This document shows positions 15,856 to 24,348 of a stretch of DNA of 55,447 nt, one piece after another. The stretch comes from Candidatus Latescibacterota bacterium (GTDB lineage Bacteria > Latescibacterota > UBA2968 > UBA8231). Position 1 is the first letter of the stretch; each line of letters opens with the position of its first letter. The DNA lies in assembly GCA_020852055.1 (NCBI GenBank), contig JADZBP010000159.1, forward strand, positions 1 to 55,447. The letters run 5' to 3'. The translations under genes were made by a program, and so were the position numbers. The notes under the pieces were generated by a model. It was not told the DNA's origin. It did no database searches and saw nothing but the letters and a program-made list of their open reading frames with translations.

Positions 15856-17016
15856 ATGGCCACCCCCCCGCGCCAACTACAGACCCAGCTGATCCACGCC
15901 GGCGAACCCCAGCCCCGCCCCGCCGGCGCCGTGGTCGCCCCCATCTACCAGAGCGCCACCTACGAGCAGCAGGGCCAGCCCGGCTACAACCAGCTGCGCT
16001 ACCTGCGCCTCAACAACAGCCCCAACCACCTGGCCCTGCATGCCAAGCTGGCCGCCATCAGCGGCGCCGGGGCGGCGCTGGTCACCGCCTCGGGCATGGC
16101 CGCCATCACCACCACCCTGCTCAGCTTGGTGGGCGCCGGCGACCATCTGCTGGCCCAGGACTGCCTCTACGGGGGCACCCTCAACTTCCTCAGCGAAGAG
16201 GCCGCGGCCCTGGGCATCGAGGTCGATTTCATCAAGGGCAATGACCCGGCCTCCTGGGCGCGCCACCTGCGGCCCACCACCCGCCTGATCTACGTCGAGA
16301 CCATGACCAACCCGCTGCTGGAGGTGCCCGAACTGGAGGCGGTGGTCGGTTTCGCCCGGCGGCGCAACCTGGTCTCGATCATCGACAATACCTTTGCCTC
16401 GCCGGTCAACTTCCGGCCCCTGGCCCTGGGCTTCGACCTCGAGATCCACAGCGCCACCAAATACCTCAACGGCCACTCCGATATCGTCGCCGGCTGCGTC
16501 ATGGGCGAGGCCGTACAGCTGGCCCAGATCACCCGGCGGCTCAACCATCTGGGCGGCACCCTCGATCCCCACGCCTGTTTCCTCCTGCACCGGGGCCTCA
16601 AGACCCTGGCCCTGCGCATGCGCCAGCACGACGAGAACGCCCTGGCCCTGGCCCGCTTCCTGGAGGACCGGCCGGAGGTGGCGCGGGTGAACTACCCCGG
16701 CCTGGAGAGCCACGCCCAGCACCAGCGGGCCCGGCGGCTCTTTGCCGGCTGTGGCGGGGTGCTCAGCTTTGAGATGAGGGAGGGCACGGCGGCGGCCGAC
16801 CGGCTCATCGCCGGCCTGGAGTTGCCAGTGGCCGCGCCCAGCCTGGGGGGAGTGGAAACCCTGATCACCCGGCCGGCAACCACCTCCCATTCCGGGCTCA
16901 CCCCGCAGCAGCGGGCGGCCCTGGGCATCAACGAGGGATTGGTGCGCGTAGCGGTGGGCATCGAAGCCGCCCAGGACCTGTGCGCCGATTTCGCCCAGGC
17001 CTTCGACCAGCTCTGA
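15856..17016 (+). CDS. Cys/Met metabolism PLP-dependent enzyme (cystathionine gamma-synthase/lyase family)
   Basis: A 386-residue fold-type I enzyme. It has ASGMAAITTTLLSLVGAGDH (cofactor phosphate loop), DNTFASP (the PLP-ring Asp) and SATKYLNGHSD, with the Schiff-base Lys near residue 202, then TLDPHACFLLHRGLKTL and a closing SLGGVETLITRP. The family includes cystathionine gamma-synthase, gamma-lyase, O-acetylhomoserine sulfhydrylase and methionine gamma-lyase, which cannot be separated by eye. It shares a transcript with the FolC/ATP-grasp fusion and converges with the next gene. Confidence 0.85.
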   Translation: MATPPRQLQTQLIHAGEPQPRPAGAVVAPIYQSATYEQQGQPGYNQLRYLRLNNSPNHLALHAKLAAISGAGAALVTASGMAAITTTLLSLVGAGDHLLAQDCLYGGTLNFLSEEAAALGIEVDFIKGNDPASWARHLRPTTRLIYVETMTNPLLEVPELEAVVGFARRRNLVSIIDNTFASPVNFRPLALGFDLEIHSATKYLNGHSDIVAGCVMGEAVQLAQITRRLNHLGGTLDPHACFLLHRGLKTLALRMRQHDENALALARFLEDRPEVARVNYPGLESHAQHQRARRLFAGCGGVLSFEMREGTAAADRLIAGLELPVAAPSLGGVETLITRPATTSHSGLTPQQRAALGINEGLVRVAVGIEAAQDLCADFAQAFDQL

Positions 17017-17025
17017 GCCGGTCGC

Positions 17026-18387
17026 TTACTCGGGAGCGGCTTCGGCGGGGTTCTGGGTGTACTGGCGGTTGATCTGCTCCAGGTAGCGCCGGGCTTCCTC
17101 GACATGCCAGGCCGAGGCGCTCCAGCCGACGATACGCGTGAATCCCTCGTAGGCCTTCTCGATCTCCCCCTGCCCCAGCCAATTGGCGGCCAGCACCAGC
17201 AGCAGGGCCGACCGGCTCTTCAGCGGCGCCACCCGCAACTCCAGATCGGACATCAGCGCCAACCCCTCCTCGATGCGGCCGTCCAGATAGAAAGCCTGGC
17301 GCACGCCGGGCACCACCTGATCCCACACATCCTCCTCGGGGGGGATACGGTTGATCGCCTCGCGGATCTGTGCGGTCGAGCGGGTATTGCCCCACAGGGT
17401 GAAGGCCATGGAAAGGGCGCGGGTAGCCAGACGGGAGGGCCGTTTTTCGAGGTAGATCTGGAAGTATTCGGCGGCCAGGTCACGCTGCTGGGCCACCTGG
17501 CTGTCGGCCTGCTGCTTGGACAGATAGGCGGGCAGGATCTGCCGCTGGTCGTTTTTCATCTTGGCGTCAAAGGCCTGCTCCTCCGCCGAGATCTGCAACT
17601 GCGGCGGCGCCGCTTCCCCTTCTGGCAGCAGGCGCAACTGTGCCCAGCCGAAGTCATTGTCGTTCTCGCCGCCGTAGGACAATTGTCCGCCGAAAGGGTG
17701 CGGCCCGCCATCGGCGTCGGTGACCAGCAGCATGAACCCCAGGGTGCGGCCGACGAAGGGGGCGTGGAAGGCGGGGGTGAAGAGGGAGAGCACCGCCATG
17801 GGTATGGCCGCTTCGAGGGTGTACCCGGTCTCTTCCAGTTTGACCGCCAGCCGGGTCTGGGGCGGGGCCAGACTTTCCTGGCGGCCCCGCTGGTCCCCGT
17901 GGCGCCACCAGCGGCCCTCCGGCGGCAGGGCCGGATCGGCGGTGAACACAAAGGCGTGATCCCCCACGAACCAGGTGGGTCCGTCGCCGTCGCGGGGCAC
18001 GTCGAGGAAGAGGGCCACCCCGTCGCGGCAGAACCAGGCGTCCCGATCGCCGCTGTCCACGTCGTGCGCGTTGTCGCGGACCCGGGCGGCCAGATAGAGC
18101 CACTGATCGTCCCAGGCCAGCACCACGCGGGCAGAGAGATCGGCGGGGGTGCCGGCCACCCCCTGGCCTTCACCCGCCCCATCGTCCCCCAACCGGCCGG
18201 CCACCAGCGAATCGCCGGGGGTCAGCTCGATCCAGCGGAACCCCTCCCACTCTCCCAGGTCGCCATCCACCCGGGGCGCTGCCTGGGTGCGCACCGCCTC
18301 CACCACCAGATCGGGATGGGCCAGGGCTACCTGGGCGGTCCCCAGTACCAAGGCCAGACTACCTGCTTCAAGAAAGCAGCGCCACAC
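17026..18387 (-). CDS. Exported CBM9-like (DOMON-type) domain protein
   Basis: From the GTG at 18387, preceded by GGAGG six bases away, the product is 453 residues with a signal peptide (CFLEAGSLALVLGTAQVALA). Residues about 30-240 resemble carbohydrate-binding family 9-like domains: VDGDLGEWEGFRWIELTP, VVLAWDDQWLYLAARVRDN, DGVALFLDV and YTLEAAIPMAVL. Residues 250-453 are helical and TPR-like. A longer frame to 18450 would place the signal peptide internally. A TATACT -10 candidate lies at 18421-18426. It is divergent from the Omp85 gene and may share its upstream activator palindrome. Confidence 0.75.
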   Translation of the reverse strand: MWRCFLEAGSLALVLGTAQVALAHPDLVVEAVRTQAAPRVDGDLGEWEGFRWIELTPGDSLVAGRLGDDGAGEGQGVAGTPADLSARVVLAWDDQWLYLAARVRDNAHDVDSGDRDAWFCRDGVALFLDVPRDGDGPTWFVGDHAFVFTADPALPPEGRWWRHGDQRGRQESLAPPQTRLAVKLEETGYTLEAAIPMAVLSLFTPAFHAPFVGRTLGFMLLVTDADGGPHPFGGQLSYGGENDNDFGWAQLRLLPEGEAAPPQLQISAEEQAFDAKMKNDQRQILPAYLSKQQADSQVAQQRDLAAEYFQIYLEKRPSRLATRALSMAFTLWGNTRSTAQIREAINRIPPEEDVWDQVVPGVRQAFYLDGRIEEGLALMSDLELRVAPLKSRSALLLVLAANWLGQGEIEKAYEGFTRIVGWSASAWHVEEARRYLEQINRQYTQNPAEAAPE

Positions 18388-18474
18388 GCTTCGCCTCCAT
18401 TGCTGCGCTTCGCCGGTTACAGTATAGTCACTGCCCCTGGCGGCAGCCACTGCGCTGCCCGACCTGCCAGTCTA

Positions 18475-18489
18475 TTTTACAGGTGTAAG
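18475..18489. promoter_or_regulatory. Palindromic upstream element (copy 1), TTTTACAGGTGTAAG
   Basis: The core TTACAGGTGTAA (18477-18488) is a perfect dyad. The identical 15-mer recurs at 23150-23164, and both copies lie 60-100 bases upstream of sigma54-type promoters near an NtrC-like regulator. The dyad also fits the TACANNTGTA boxes of CopY/BlaI repressors, but no such repressor gene is in view. Confidence 0.55.
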
Positions 18490-18544
18490 GATAACCGACA
18501 ACCAATCCCCTTTCGCCGATGGCCTTTGCCCTTTCGCCCACTGC

Positions 18545-18560
18545 TGGCATCACCCTTGCT
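18545..18560 (+). promoter_or_regulatory. Sigma54-type promoter for Omp85 gene
   Basis: TGGCAT-CACCC-TTGCT has the GG and GC doublets 10 bases apart as required for -24/-12 promoters. The palindrome lies about 70 bases upstream. The region 18388-18712 contains only this promoter, the palindrome and a minus-strand -10 candidate. Confidence 0.55.
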
Positions 18561-18712
18561 GTCTTTGGCGGCGGAGTGTGGTCCGCGCTCACCCACTCCT
18601 ATCCTCCTGATTGGGCTGGCACTGGTCGGTCCGGGGCTGTTCCTGCGACCGGCCAGTGCCACGCAAGTTTCCGCTCACCGGCACCGATCCCATCACCCGG
18701 ACCCAACTCGAC

Positions 18713-20035
18713 ATGCCAGGCCTAGTTCCCCCTCCCACCTCCTGGCCGCTGCTCCTGCTGCTGTGGGGCCTGGGCCTGCCGTCCCTGGCCGCCGGAACCC
18801 CTGCGCGGGCCGAGGCCCCCCACGCGGCCGACCTGGCCTGGTGGCAAGCGGGCCAACCGGAACACTCCTCCCCTGGCTCGCGCAACACCGCCGACTGGCT
18901 GCGTTGGCTGGCCAAACGCCGGTCCTTCACCTGGCGGGGGGTGCCCTACGGCCTGACCGGCCTGCCGGTGGGCTACTACAGCGGGCTCTCGGGATGGAAC
19001 TACGGGGGCCGCGTCAAACTGACCGACTACAGCCGCCGGCCCTTCCGCTACAAGCTCACCTTCAACTGGGTCCAGTCCACCCGCGACCGCCTCGACCTCT
19101 TCATGCGGCTGCGTATCCCCAGCCTGGCCGGCACCCAGTGGGGCCTGAACCTGCAACTGGACTACTACCAGGGGCTGCGCCCCTACTACGGCCTGGGCAA
19201 CAACACCCTGTACGACCCGCGTCTCACCGATCCGGGCAGCAGTCTCTTCGTAAACCGCGATTATTACAGCTACCGCATCCACAAACCCCGGATGCTCTTC
19301 ACCCTGATGCGCCCGATCCGCTATCCCTTCTTTATCGCCGCCGGCTTCGGCCTCAAACACGTCGATATCCGCCCGCCGGCGCAGAGTTCGCGGCTTTTCG
19401 AGGAGCAGCTCTTCAGCCCGGGCGAGGGCAGCAGCGGCCTGGTGGGGGTGATGGTGCGCTGGGACACCCGCGACGACGAAACCCTGCCCCGGCGCGGCGC
19501 CCTGCACGAATGGTCCTACGAGTCGGCGCACAACTCGCTGCTGGGCCTGCTGCTGCCCCAGATCGGCTTCAGCCGCTACACCTTCTCCGACATCCGCTTC
19601 TTTCCGCTCACCTCCCGCCTGAACCTGGCCAACCGCGCCGTCTTCGAGATCATGCAGGGCACTGTGCCCGTCGACGTGATGGGCGATCTGGGCGGGTTGC
19701 GGCGCAAGATCAAGGGGCTGGGCGGCGATGAGACCCTGAGGGGGTACGACACCAACCGTTTCATCGACCGGGTGCGCTACTTCTCCAACACCGAACTGCG
19801 CTACACCCTGCGCCGCCAGACCCTGCTGCGGCAGTACCTGGAATGGACCGGGGTGGCCTTCGTGGACCTGGGACGGGTCTGGCCCGACCTCAAATCCCTC
19901 ACCCTGGCGGGTATACACCTGACCGGTGGCGGCGGGGTGCGGGCCTACTGGAACGAGGATTTCGTCGCCAGCCTCGAAGGGCGCTTTTCCACCGAGCGGC
20001 GCCTGCTGGCCTTCAGCCTGGGCAACATCTTTTGA
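18713..20035 (+). CDS. BamA/TamA (Omp85) family outer-membrane protein
   Basis: A 440-residue protein with a signal peptide (PTSWPLLLLLWGLGLPSLAAG) and a C-terminal Omp85/surface-antigen barrel. The barrel shows alternating aromatic strands, MVRWDTRDDETLPRRGALHEW, the LRGYDTNRF loop with its Arg-Gly pair, and a closing FSLGNIF ending in aromatic Phe, as needed for BAM recognition. No POTRA domain is evident in the short N-terminal part, so it resembles the POTRA-poor D15 group rather than BamA itself. Expression is probably sigma54-dependent. Confidence 0.8.
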   Translation: MPGLVPPPTSWPLLLLLWGLGLPSLAAGTPARAEAPHAADLAWWQAGQPEHSSPGSRNTADWLRWLAKRRSFTWRGVPYGLTGLPVGYYSGLSGWNYGGRVKLTDYSRRPFRYKLTFNWVQSTRDRLDLFMRLRIPSLAGTQWGLNLQLDYYQGLRPYYGLGNNTLYDPRLTDPGSSLFVNRDYYSYRIHKPRMLFTLMRPIRYPFFIAAGFGLKHVDIRPPAQSSRLFEEQLFSPGEGSSGLVGVMVRWDTRDDETLPRRGALHEWSYESAHNSLLGLLLPQIGFSRYTFSDIRFFPLTSRLNLANRAVFEIMQGTVPVDVMGDLGGLRRKIKGLGGDETLRGYDTNRFIDRVRYFSNTELRYTLRRQTLLRQYLEWTGVAFVDLGRVWPDLKSLTLAGIHLTGGGGVRAYWNEDFVASLEGRFSTERRLLAFSLGNIF

Positions 20036-20141
20036 GCGCCTGCTGATGCAACCCATCACTCCCCCGAGCCTCACCCCTGAAGGCAACCGCCGGGCATCCG
20101 ACCCGGCAAGGGCCCGCCTCGCCCTGCCCGAACCGCCGCGC

Positions 20142-20170
20142 TTGACAGCCCCCCGCGCCCCGGGCACATT
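20142..20170 (+). promoter_or_regulatory. Sigma70-type promoter for the kinase/regulator pair
   Basis: TTGACA and CACATT are separated by 17 bases. The -35 is perfect and the -10 is weak. It lies about 50 bases before the kinase ATG. Confidence 0.4.
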
Positions 20171-20216
20171 CCCGGAGGCGGTGTACCCAGCCGCGGGCCG
20201 GGGAGGGGCCCTGCGC

Positions 20217-21707
20217 ATGAAACTGTTCACCAAGATCGCCGTGCTGGTCATCGGGGTGCTGGCCCTGGCGGTGGTGAGCAGCGTGTCCGCGCTCTTCTCC
20301 TCCAATCGCCTCGGCGAGTTGGTGGTGGGCATGGCCACCGAAAACCTCTCCAGCATCCGGGCCGCCGAGGAGTTGGAGATCGCCCTGCTCGAACAGCGCG
20401 GCCTGGTTTCCTCGTATATCCTAGACGACGGCGATCCCTCCTGGCTGGAGGAACTCAAGAACAAGCAGCAGAACTTCAGCCACTGGCTGAGCCGCGCCCG
20501 CGAGACGGCTCATACCGCCCGGGAGCAGCAACTGATCGACCAAATCGCCGAGGTGTACCGACTTTACGACGCCGAGCGCAGCGAGGTAATCCGGCTCTAC
20601 GACCAGGGGCGGGTGCCCGAGGCCAAGGCCAAGATCCTGCGCGACGTGCAGGCCCTCTACAACCAGGCCTATGAGCTTTGCGAGGACTACCTCCAGGAGA
20701 ACGAGCAGTACATCGAAACCCGGATGGCCGACGCCCAGGCCCAGGTGCAGCGCAACACCCTGGTGCAGCTGGTGGTAGGGGTGGGCCTGACCATCGTCCT
20801 GTGCGTGGTGCTGCTCTGGTTCTTTTTCCAGGGGATCTTCCTGCCGCTCCGGCAGATGGCCAGGGATGCCCACGCCTTCTCCCCCGACCATGCCCCCGCC
20901 GATCCGGGCACCCCGCAGGACGAACTGCGCGCCGTCGGGTTCTATCTCAAGACCTTGATGTCCGATGTGAGCCAGACCCGCACCAGCCTGGAGCGCAGCC
21001 GCAGCCAGCTCCTGCAGGCGGAGAAACTGGCGTCGGTGGGCAAGTTGGCCGCCAGCGTCGCCCACGAGATCCGCAACCCGCTTACCTCGCTGAAGATGCG
21101 CCTCTTTTCGCTGCGCCAGGCCTTTGGCGCCGACCCCCTGCACCGCGACGACTTCCAGGTGGTTTCGGAGGAGGTCGCGCGGCTGGAGCGGGTCATCCGC
21201 AATTTCCTCGAATTCTCGCGCCCCCCCGAACTGCAATTGCAGCCCCAGCACCTGGCCCCGCTGCTGGACCGCACCCTCGAGCTGTGCGGCCATCGCCTCT
21301 TTGAAAAAGACCTCCTCCTGACCCGCCGCGACGGCCCGGGCCTGCCGCGGATCTTGGCCGACGCCGACCAGCTCAAGCAGGTGTTCATCAACCTGCTCAA
21401 CAACGCCTCCGAAGCCCTGCCCGAGGGCGGGCAATTGCAGCTCTCCACCGCGATGGAGGCAGATCCCGAAGGCCGTCCCATGGCCGTGGTGCGCTTCACC
21501 GACAGCGGCCCGGGGGTGCCCGCCGAGGTGCAGCCCCATATCTTTGAGCCCTTCTTCACCACCAAGGACGAAGGTACCGGGCTGGGGCTGTGTATCGCCG
21601 CGCGTATCATGGCCCGCCATCAGGGCCGGCTGCTTTTGGAATCGTCGACACCCCAGGGGTCCACCTTTGCCGTGTGGATCCCCGCGGTGCAGGAGGAAGA
21701 GGCATGA
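20217..21707 (+). CDS. Membrane sensor histidine kinase (NtrB-type, paired with NtrC-like regulator)
   Basis: A 496-residue kinase. Transmembrane helices lie at about 8-28 and 183-205 and enclose a 150-residue helical periplasmic sensor. The HisKA box is AASVAHEIRNPLTSLKM (His 283), with the N box INLLNNASEAL, DSGPGVP and FEPFFTTKDEGTGLGL. I chose ATG 20217; the longer frame upstream overlaps the Omp85 3' region. Its stop overlaps the regulator start (ATGA). The sensor segment, including NLSSIRAAEELEIALLEQRG, is closely repeated in the hybrid kinase at 28924-32016. Confidence 0.9.
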   Translation: MKLFTKIAVLVIGVLALAVVSSVSALFSSNRLGELVVGMATENLSSIRAAEELEIALLEQRGLVSSYILDDGDPSWLEELKNKQQNFSHWLSRARETAHTAREQQLIDQIAEVYRLYDAERSEVIRLYDQGRVPEAKAKILRDVQALYNQAYELCEDYLQENEQYIETRMADAQAQVQRNTLVQLVVGVGLTIVLCVVLLWFFFQGIFLPLRQMARDAHAFSPDHAPADPGTPQDELRAVGFYLKTLMSDVSQTRTSLERSRSQLLQAEKLASVGKLAASVAHEIRNPLTSLKMRLFSLRQAFGADPLHRDDFQVVSEEVARLERVIRNFLEFSRPPELQLQPQHLAPLLDRTLELCGHRLFEKDLLLTRRDGPGLPRILADADQLKQVFINLLNNASEALPEGGQLQLSTAMEADPEGRPMAVVRFTDSGPGVPAEVQPHIFEPFFTTKDEGTGLGLCIAARIMARHQGRLLLESSTPQGSTFAVWIPAVQEEEA

Positions 21708-23128
21708 GCCGGATCCTGGTGGTGGACGACGAGGCCAGCGTACTGGCCTCCTTCGAGAAAATGCTCTCCCGGCAGGGGCATCAGGTGCTGACCGCCCGCC
21801 GCGCCGACGCAGCCCTCGAACTGCTGCCCGTGGCGCAACCGGACCTGCTCATCATGGATATCCGGATGCCGGGTATGGACGGCTTGGAGGCCTTCCGCCA
21901 TATCCGCGCCGGCAACGCCCGCCTGCCCGTGATTCTGATGACCGGGTACAGCACCACCGAATACGCCATCGAGGCGATGAAGCTGGGGGCCTTCGACTAC
22001 CAGGTGAAACCCTTTGAGCCCGAGGAGTTGCTGCGCCTCATCGACCGGGCCCTGGAGGGTTACCGGCTCATGCAGCGCCAGGTGGCCTTCGACCCGGCCA
22101 CCCCGCCCGACGCGGGGGACGCGCTGGTGGGGCAGAGCCCGCTCATGCAGGAGGTCTACAAACAGATCGGCCGGGTGGCCCAGACCGACGCGGCCGTGCT
22201 GATCCGGGGGGAAACCGGCACTGGCAAGGAGCTGGTGGCCCGCGCCATCTACCAGCACAGCCGCCGCCACGCTGCCCCCCTGCTGATGATCAACTGCGCC
22301 GCCATTCCCGAGACCCTGCTCGAAACCGAGCTCTTCGGCCACGAGAAAGGGGCCTTCACCGGGGCCCTGAGCCGGCGGGTCGGCCGCTTCGAACAGGCCA
22401 GCGGCGGCACCCTCTTCCTCGACGAGATCGGCGACATCTCGCCGGCCACCCAGGCCAAGATCCTGCGGGTGCTGCAGGACCAGCAGTTCGACCGCCTCGG
22501 CGGTCACGAACCCGTGCGCACCGACGTGCGCCTGCTGGCCGCCACCAACCGCAACCTGGAAGACGCCATCGCCGCCGGCCAATTCCGCGAAGACCTCTAT
22601 TACCGCCTCAAGGTGGTGGCCATCGATCTGCCGCCGCTGCGGGAGCGGCGCGAGGATATCCCCAAACTGACCGAGTACTTCGTGGCCCGTTTCGCCCGGC
22701 AACTGAAGATCGATCCCCCCTCGTTGTCCGAGGAGGCCCTGGCGCTGCTGTACTCCCACCCCTGGCCGGGCAATGTGCGCGAGCTGGAGCATTGCCTGCA
22801 CCGCGCCCTGATCGCCACCGGCGGCTATCCCATCCAGGCCGAGGATCTGCGCCGGGCCCTGGGTCCCACCCCGGCCGCCGCCGACCGCGTCGCGGCCTCC
22901 GAGGACCTGGTGCTCCAGATCCGCGAGTACCTCAAATCCCACTCTGGACCCGCCACCCACGAGCGTTTCCTCGAGCAGGTGGACAAGTTGCTGGTGGCCG
23001 AGGCCCTGCGCCAGACCAAGGGCAACCAGACCCAGGCCGCCAAACTCCTGGGCCTGACCCGCCCCACCCTGCAGGCCAAGATGAACAAACACGGCCTGCG
23101 CCGGGAGATCAGCGTGCGCGGGGAATGA
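21704..23128 (+). CDS. NtrC-family sigma54-dependent response regulator (1)
   Basis: A 474-residue regulator. The receiver domain (1-120) has phospho-acceptor Asp 52 (IMDIRMPG). The AAA+ domain has Walker A GETGTGKE, the sigma54-contacting GAFTGA loop and Walker B GGTLFLDEIGD. A Fis-type HTH closes the protein (NQTQAAKLLGLTRPTLQAKM). It should activate sigma54 promoters from distant sites. Such promoters flank it at 18545, 23253 and 26175, two with the same palindrome upstream, making a local regulon the simplest reading. Confidence 0.93.
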   Translation: MSRILVVDDEASVLASFEKMLSRQGHQVLTARRADAALELLPVAQPDLLIMDIRMPGMDGLEAFRHIRAGNARLPVILMTGYSTTEYAIEAMKLGAFDYQVKPFEPEELLRLIDRALEGYRLMQRQVAFDPATPPDAGDALVGQSPLMQEVYKQIGRVAQTDAAVLIRGETGTGKELVARAIYQHSRRHAAPLLMINCAAIPETLLETELFGHEKGAFTGALSRRVGRFEQASGGTLFLDEIGDISPATQAKILRVLQDQQFDRLGGHEPVRTDVRLLAATNRNLEDAIAAGQFREDLYYRLKVVAIDLPPLRERREDIPKLTEYFVARFARQLKIDPPSLSEEALALLYSHPWPGNVRELEHCLHRALIATGGYPIQAEDLRRALGPTPAAADRVAASEDLVLQIREYLKSHSGPATHERFLEQVDKLLVAEALRQTKGNQTQAAKLLGLTRPTLQAKMNKHGLRREISVRGE

Positions 23129-23149
23129 ACCCGGAACGCCGCCAGGTCC

Positions 23150-23164
23150 TTTTACAGGTGTAAG
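23150..23164. promoter_or_regulatory. Palindromic upstream element (copy 2), TTTTACAGGTGTAAG
   Basis: Identical over 15 bases to the element at 18475-18489. It sits 22 bases after the NtrC-like regulator stop and about 100 bases upstream of a near-perfect sigma54 promoter. Confidence 0.55.
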
Positions 23165-23252
23165 CGCCACTGGCAGCGCGGCGCGGCCTGCGCCAGTCCG
23201 CCGATCCACCCAATACCCTCCCACCACACAATTTTCCGCCTGCCCCTCAATC

Positions 23253-23268
23253 TGGCACTTCCCTTGCT
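23253..23268 (+). promoter_or_regulatory. Sigma54-type promoter for exported protein/antiporter pair
   Basis: TGGCAC-TTCCC-TTGCT matches the -24/-12 consensus TGGCAC-N5-TTGCW completely. It lies about 110 bases before the ATG at 23377. Confidence 0.65.
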
Positions 23269-23376
23269 CTCCTTTTCCCCAGGTTTCTTCCATGGGCGGA
23301 TCCTGGCCTGGCTGGAGTACCCCTCGCAGCGGACCAGGATCTTGCCGAACCCTCTCCGCCAGCAGGAGCATACCCT

Positions 23377-24348
23377 ATGGCCAGAATCTGGATCCTCCTT
23401 CTCGGAATGCTCTCGCTCCCCGCCCTGGGCCTGGCCCAGGCCAGCGACACCCAGTTCCGCCAGCTCGCCCTGCTGGTGGTCGAGCAACGCCTGGAGCAGA
23501 ATGAAAAGGCGATGCTGAGCGGGGTGCTCAACCAGCTCTGTCAGGAGACGCACCTGCCCGACACCGAGGCGCGCAAACGGCTGCTGGCATTGCTCGACAA
23601 CCTGGAAGCGCAGCGGCGCGAAAAGGGGCCGGCCTGGAAGGCGATGCTCACCCTGGCCAAGAAACAGGGGCCGGCCAAAGGGGCGGAGAAACTGCTGCGC
23701 CAACTGAGCGAGGACCTGCGCAAGGTGCTGCTCAGCACCCCCGACCGGAAAGGCGGCGACCCCGACCTGCAAGCCATGGTCGCCGATGCCGAGCAGCACG
23801 CCCAACTCCAACCCGGCCAGGGCAAGGAGATGCTGCTGCAGATACTGAGCCTGGGCTCGGCCAGCATCGTGCCCCGGCTGGCCGGCATTGCCCCGCGGAT
23901 CAGGCTCCTGGTCGAGGTCCAGAACGCCCCTCTGGAGGTCGCCTCCGCCAGCGCCGAGACGCCGGTCATCACCTCGGGCGCCCAGGCCAAGCTGCCGGAG
24001 ATGCCCCCGCTGCTGCTGGCCGCCCTCACCCAGGAACTGCCCCACTCCGCCCGCATCAGCGCCGCAGCACCGGAACCCGATCCCCAGTCCCCGGCCGATT
24101 ATCGCCTGGTGGTGACCCTCGCCACCTTGCAGGACAGCTATAACGGGGGCCCGCTGCAGGAGATCACCCTTAACGCCCAGATCGCCCTGGTCTCGGTGAA
24201 AGGCGAGGCGCAGGTGTACCAGCGGCCGGTGATCGTCAAACGCTACACCTCCACCGGCAAGGTGCTCGACCCGCTCTCCCCCGAGTTCTGCGCCGAGGCC
24301 GCCGCGAATATCCGCCGGGCCCTCGACGGCTATCTGGCGGCCCGGTGA
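23377..24348 (+). CDS. Exported protein of unknown function, sigma54-linked
   Basis: A 323-residue protein with a signal peptide (IWILLLGMLSLPALGLAQA). The middle is helical and rich in Gln, Leu and Lys. The C-terminal half has alternating strands (YRLVVTLATLQDSYNGG, EITLNAQIALVSVKGEAQVY) and then FCAEAAANIRRALDGYLAAR. I recognise no family; the strand pattern and closing helix recall small periplasmic lipoprotein-like domains. The ATG follows AGGAG. Its stop overlaps the start of the antiporter gene (GTGA), so the two proteins are made together. Confidence 0.7.
   Translation: MARIWILLLGMLSLPALGLAQASDTQFRQLALLVVEQRLEQNEKAMLSGVLNQLCQETHLPDTEARKRLLALLDNLEAQRREKGPAWKAMLTLAKKQGPAKGAEKLLRQLSEDLRKVLLSTPDRKGGDPDLQAMVADAEQHAQLQPGQGKEMLLQILSLGSASIVPRLAGIAPRIRLLVEVQNAPLEVASASAETPVITSGAQAKLPEMPPLLLAALTQELPHSARISAAAPEPDPQSPADYRLVVTLATLQDSYNGGPLQEITLNAQIALVSVKGEAQVYQRPVIVKRYTSTGKVLDPLSPEFCAEAAANIRRALDGYLAAR

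Noticed and set aside
18475..18489. CopY/BlaI operator interpretation of the TTACAGGTGTAA palindrome
   Set aside because: The dyad fits TACANNTGTA, but no CopY/BlaI gene or copper or beta-lactam gene is present, while sigma54 promoters and an NtrC-like regulator are.
17104..19731. An 875-codon plus-strand frame
   Set aside because: It spans the antisense of the CBM9-like gene, the regulatory gap and an alternative frame of the Omp85 gene; no coherent domain is present.
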